A stretch of 64,000 nt of DNA, taken from contig JAEBUN010000005.1 of NCBI GenBank assembly GCA_023014365.1, positions 1,426,001 through 1,490,000 of the forward strand. Direction: 5' to 3'. A program made the translations under genes and the position numbers. The notes under the pieces are model-generated. The model had not been told where the DNA came from and did no database searches. It saw only the letters and a list, made by a program, of their open reading frames with translations. The DNA comes from Lepiota brunneoincarnata. Lineage: Eukaryota; Basidiomycota; Agaricomycetes; Agaricales; Agaricaceae. Within the stretch, counting starts at the first letter, position 1. Each line of letters starts with the position of its first letter. Below, piece by piece: positions 61,701 to 64,000 of this stretch.

Positions 61701-62620
61701 ACAAGAAAGGCGATCAATGTCCAGCTCGCGGAGTTTGACGCTGTTAAGAAATCCCTTATGCGTGATTTGCAGAACCGTTGCGAGAAGGTCTGTGTTTCGA
61801 GTGTGTATCTTGAAGCGACCCTGACTGTGAGTTTTGATCGTAGGTCGTGGAACTAGAGATTCAGCTCGACGAGATCAAAGAACAATATAATAACGTCATT
61901 CGCAATAGCAACAGCAAAGCCCAGCAGAAGAAGATGGCCTTCCTGGAACGTAACTTGGAACAACTTACCCTCGTTCAGAAACAGGTCTGTGGAAATCGAC
62001 CCCTTATATGATGTTACTGATGCTGTCATTGGGTAGTTGGTGGATCAGAACTCGATGCTCAAAAAAGAGGCAGGCATCGCAGAACGCAAGTTGCTTGCTC
62101 GTAATGAGCGTATCCAGAATCTGGAAGCACTTCTTCACGATGCCGACCGTCGATTATCAGCACAGAATCAGAAATTCGAAGCTCAGCTACAGGCAGTCAA
62201 AGAGCGCTTAGATCAAGCCCGAGGTTTGTCACTATCGGAAAAAAATGCTCGGAAGGACGAACCCTAACCCCCTTTTTTTTTTCTTCCCGTTTTGCAGCTC
62301 AAAAGGCTCCGGTAGCATCAACGCTGAGCTTTGGTCGAATTGCAAAACCTTTGAGGGGAGGTGGTGGAGCGACTCCAACCGCCGCAGCACCCTCCAGTGG
62401 ACCTGCGTTGATCTCCAATCCCTTGGCTCGAGTTCAGAATGAAGAAGCTGGGTGAGTCACTTATTCGTTCCTGTGTAGCCTATCTCTGACGGGGTCGGGA
62501 TTGATCTCCTGTCACGATCCAGTGGTGGTATGTCATTCCTTTTGCATAATAGTGTTGTACGGCCGGTACTGAAGGGCTCCTGCAGCGAAGCGCGCGTCCT
62601 GGTTTTTCAATTCACGGTGA
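58721..62620 (+). CDS. KIN1: Kinesin-1 heavy chain (conventional kinesin)
   Basis: Microtubule motor for long-range vesicle and organelle transport in hyphae. The start is [17 protein letters not shown] at 58721, with the first intron at 58756-58810. Motor landmarks are [75 protein letters not shown] and NTLRFG-like [16 protein letters not shown] coiled-coil stalk follows (for example [34 protein letters not shown]) up to [11 protein letters not shown]. The globular tail contains [12 protein letters not shown], the IAK tail-inhibition motif of kinesin-1, and [12 protein letters not shown]. The last exons are 62523-62527 (five bases) and 62586-62620, giving [10 protein letters not shown] at the end. 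The IAK motif implies normal autoinhibition. Confidence 0.95.
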
Positions 62621-64000
62621 ACTTACATAGATCGCTTGTGTTTCTTTCCCTGTCGTTCTCCCTTGCTTTTCTCGCATACCCGGTCTGTATCTCGCATAGC
62701 ATTTACCATCGTTGTACTCCAGAATGCATTAATTATCCCCGTATACCGGTCTCGACCTACGGAGGACGCGAAATACATATTATGAAAAAGCGTCTTCGAT
62801 TGATGAATGACCGGCAGCCCTAACGGACACTGTGGCAAAAGTGCAACGTGGAAGTGTCGCGTTCGCCGTGGACGATGGACGGTCAAAGCGGCCATATAGA
62901 ACCATCATAATGATACTTGCAGTTATTTGACAAAAAGTCGGCTCGAGATCTTTGACCAAACCTTACACGTAACAAGACAGGAAAATTTTTGTGCGAGTCT
63001 GTGCTTGTATTTGGGTCACAGGATTCCGCTGAGTTGCCGAATGCAGGGTTGCTTGTATCATCCGGTGTGTCGGCGACGGGGAGCCCGTGTGGTAAATTGG
63101 ACGAGTCGAGTAGTGTCTAAAAGGATTGTTATCGTCACGCTGTGTCATTCACATCTATGGTAAGTTTGGAATGAAGAGAAAAAGACAAATGTAAAGAGCC
63201 AGAGCGGGTGTGGGAAAATGAAAAAGTGATTGACAAGTTTGCGGGCTTCTCCCTGCCAGTGGCTTCTGAGATTGACTACTCTTCTCGCGTTACGTCATTG
63301 ATGCGCTATGGGGGGGGGGGCAGAGGCGGATGAACAGGCGGCAACTTGGAGCATTGCAGACGTGTATATTGCTTGGAAAGGGCTTGCGAACAGTCGGACC
63401 GTGCGCCAGAGCAGGACAGCGGCCGTCATCGGGCCATGGGACGCGTCCAGAAGCACTTTTATTTGTCTCTGCTTGTCAGATCGGAACGGGGACCTGAAAA
63501 TAGGTCAAGATCCCAACACCCAGATGTGTTTAGCTTATTTGGTTGCATTGAAACACAATATACATATATATTTTTTATTCATATTTTTTAGAAAATGCCT
63601 CCGTTTGGTCGTTTAATTCCATCGGAGACTCCTCGTCATCTGAATGGAGACTTGGGGTGACTGTTTGTGCCAAGGGTCCCGGACTTCTTCTCTCTACTTT
63701 CGCCGGGTGGATCATTCGTCCATCCTTTTACACTCCTTTCTCACCTCCCACTCTGTCCAGTCCTCTGTACCTCGGCAGCCATATACCACTGGCCTTGTAA
63801 GTCCCTTTTGGGTTCTTGGTGTCGTGGCAGCCGTCCGGCTACCCCTCACTTCACCATTCTATCACCATCGACGTTGTCTGTTCCAGCACAGTACCGACTC
63901 ACCCTTTTTATTATAGGATAATCTTTGCTGTGTGTTCCCAACTGTTCTGCAAGTTCTTAATACCCGTCGGCATAATTGCTCTGCATAATTCCTCCTCTCT
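62621..64000. other. 1.4 kb without a supported gene
   Basis: No reading frame here shows family features or convincing splice context. It holds the kinesin-1 3' UTR, an 11-G run at 63310-63320, an A/T-rich stretch near 63550-63600, and CT-rich DNA from about 63680 onward. That last part looks like the upstream region or 5' UTR of a gene starting beyond the right edge. Confidence 0.45.

Noticed and set aside
1..64000. CRISPR arrays, insertion sequences, tRNA or rRNA genes, secondary-metabolite cluster
   Set aside because: I looked for direct repeats, terminal inverted repeats, T-loop-like motifs and synthase or transposase signatures on both strands and saw none that hold up. Intergenic gaps are short and mostly UTR-like. 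A tRNAscan or RepeatMasker run would be decisive.

Overview
This window is nuclear DNA of a filamentous basidiomycete, most likely a mushroom-forming Agaricomycete. Genes are densely packed on both strands and cut by many introns of about 45-75 bases. The long proteins are of fungal type: a cell-wall alpha-1,3-glucan synthase, a Ste11 MAPKKK with SAM domain, a BimC kinesin, and TRAPPII and Vps proteins. I see no bacterial-type operon, CRISPR array, rRNA or tRNA gene, or transposon open reading frame. I assembled the exon-intron models by hand. For many genes the exon lengths summed to a multiple of three, and I say so where checked.

Layout. 1-8456: a partial nucleoporin Nup133-like gene (-), histone H2B (-), a SAM methyltransferase (-), a sphingoid long-chain base kinase (+), a mitochondrial hydroxyacyl-thioester dehydratase (+), about 0.8 kb without a recognisable gene, and a PRCC-family nuclear protein (-). 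8796-21141: a 7.8 kb alpha-1,3-glucan synthase gene (-), head to head with the Ste11-type MAPKKK (+). 21606-32685, all on the minus strand: tRNA dimethyltransferase Trm1, a ferric reductase, the copper chaperone Atx1, a LAT/Mup-type amino acid permease and exosome subunit Mtr3. 32769-39586: NSRP1-like splicing protein (+), a protein-kinase-like gene (-), a PPIE-like RRM protein (+), TAF13 (-) and a DUF4211 protein (-). 39721-53861: a very large zinc-finger protein that may be UNC80-like (+), DPM2 (-), TRAPPII subunit Trs120 (+) and Vps55 (-). 53994-62620: kinesin-5 (-), elongation factor Elf1 (+) and kinesin-1 (+). 62621-64000 has no gene I can support.

Most genes are housekeeping and unrelated to each other. 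The one neighbourhood with a plausible shared job is the ferric reductase next to Atx1, since reductive iron uptake depends on copper delivery to the multicopper ferroxidase. I found no convincing new biological system. The best leads are the large C1-type zinc-finger, possibly UNC80-like protein, an apparent enrichment of GC-AG introns (five candidates), very small exons including a start codon alone in its exon, and three genes (methyltransferase, TRM1, VPS55) that each carry an apparent one-base frameshift, which look more like assembly errors than decay.
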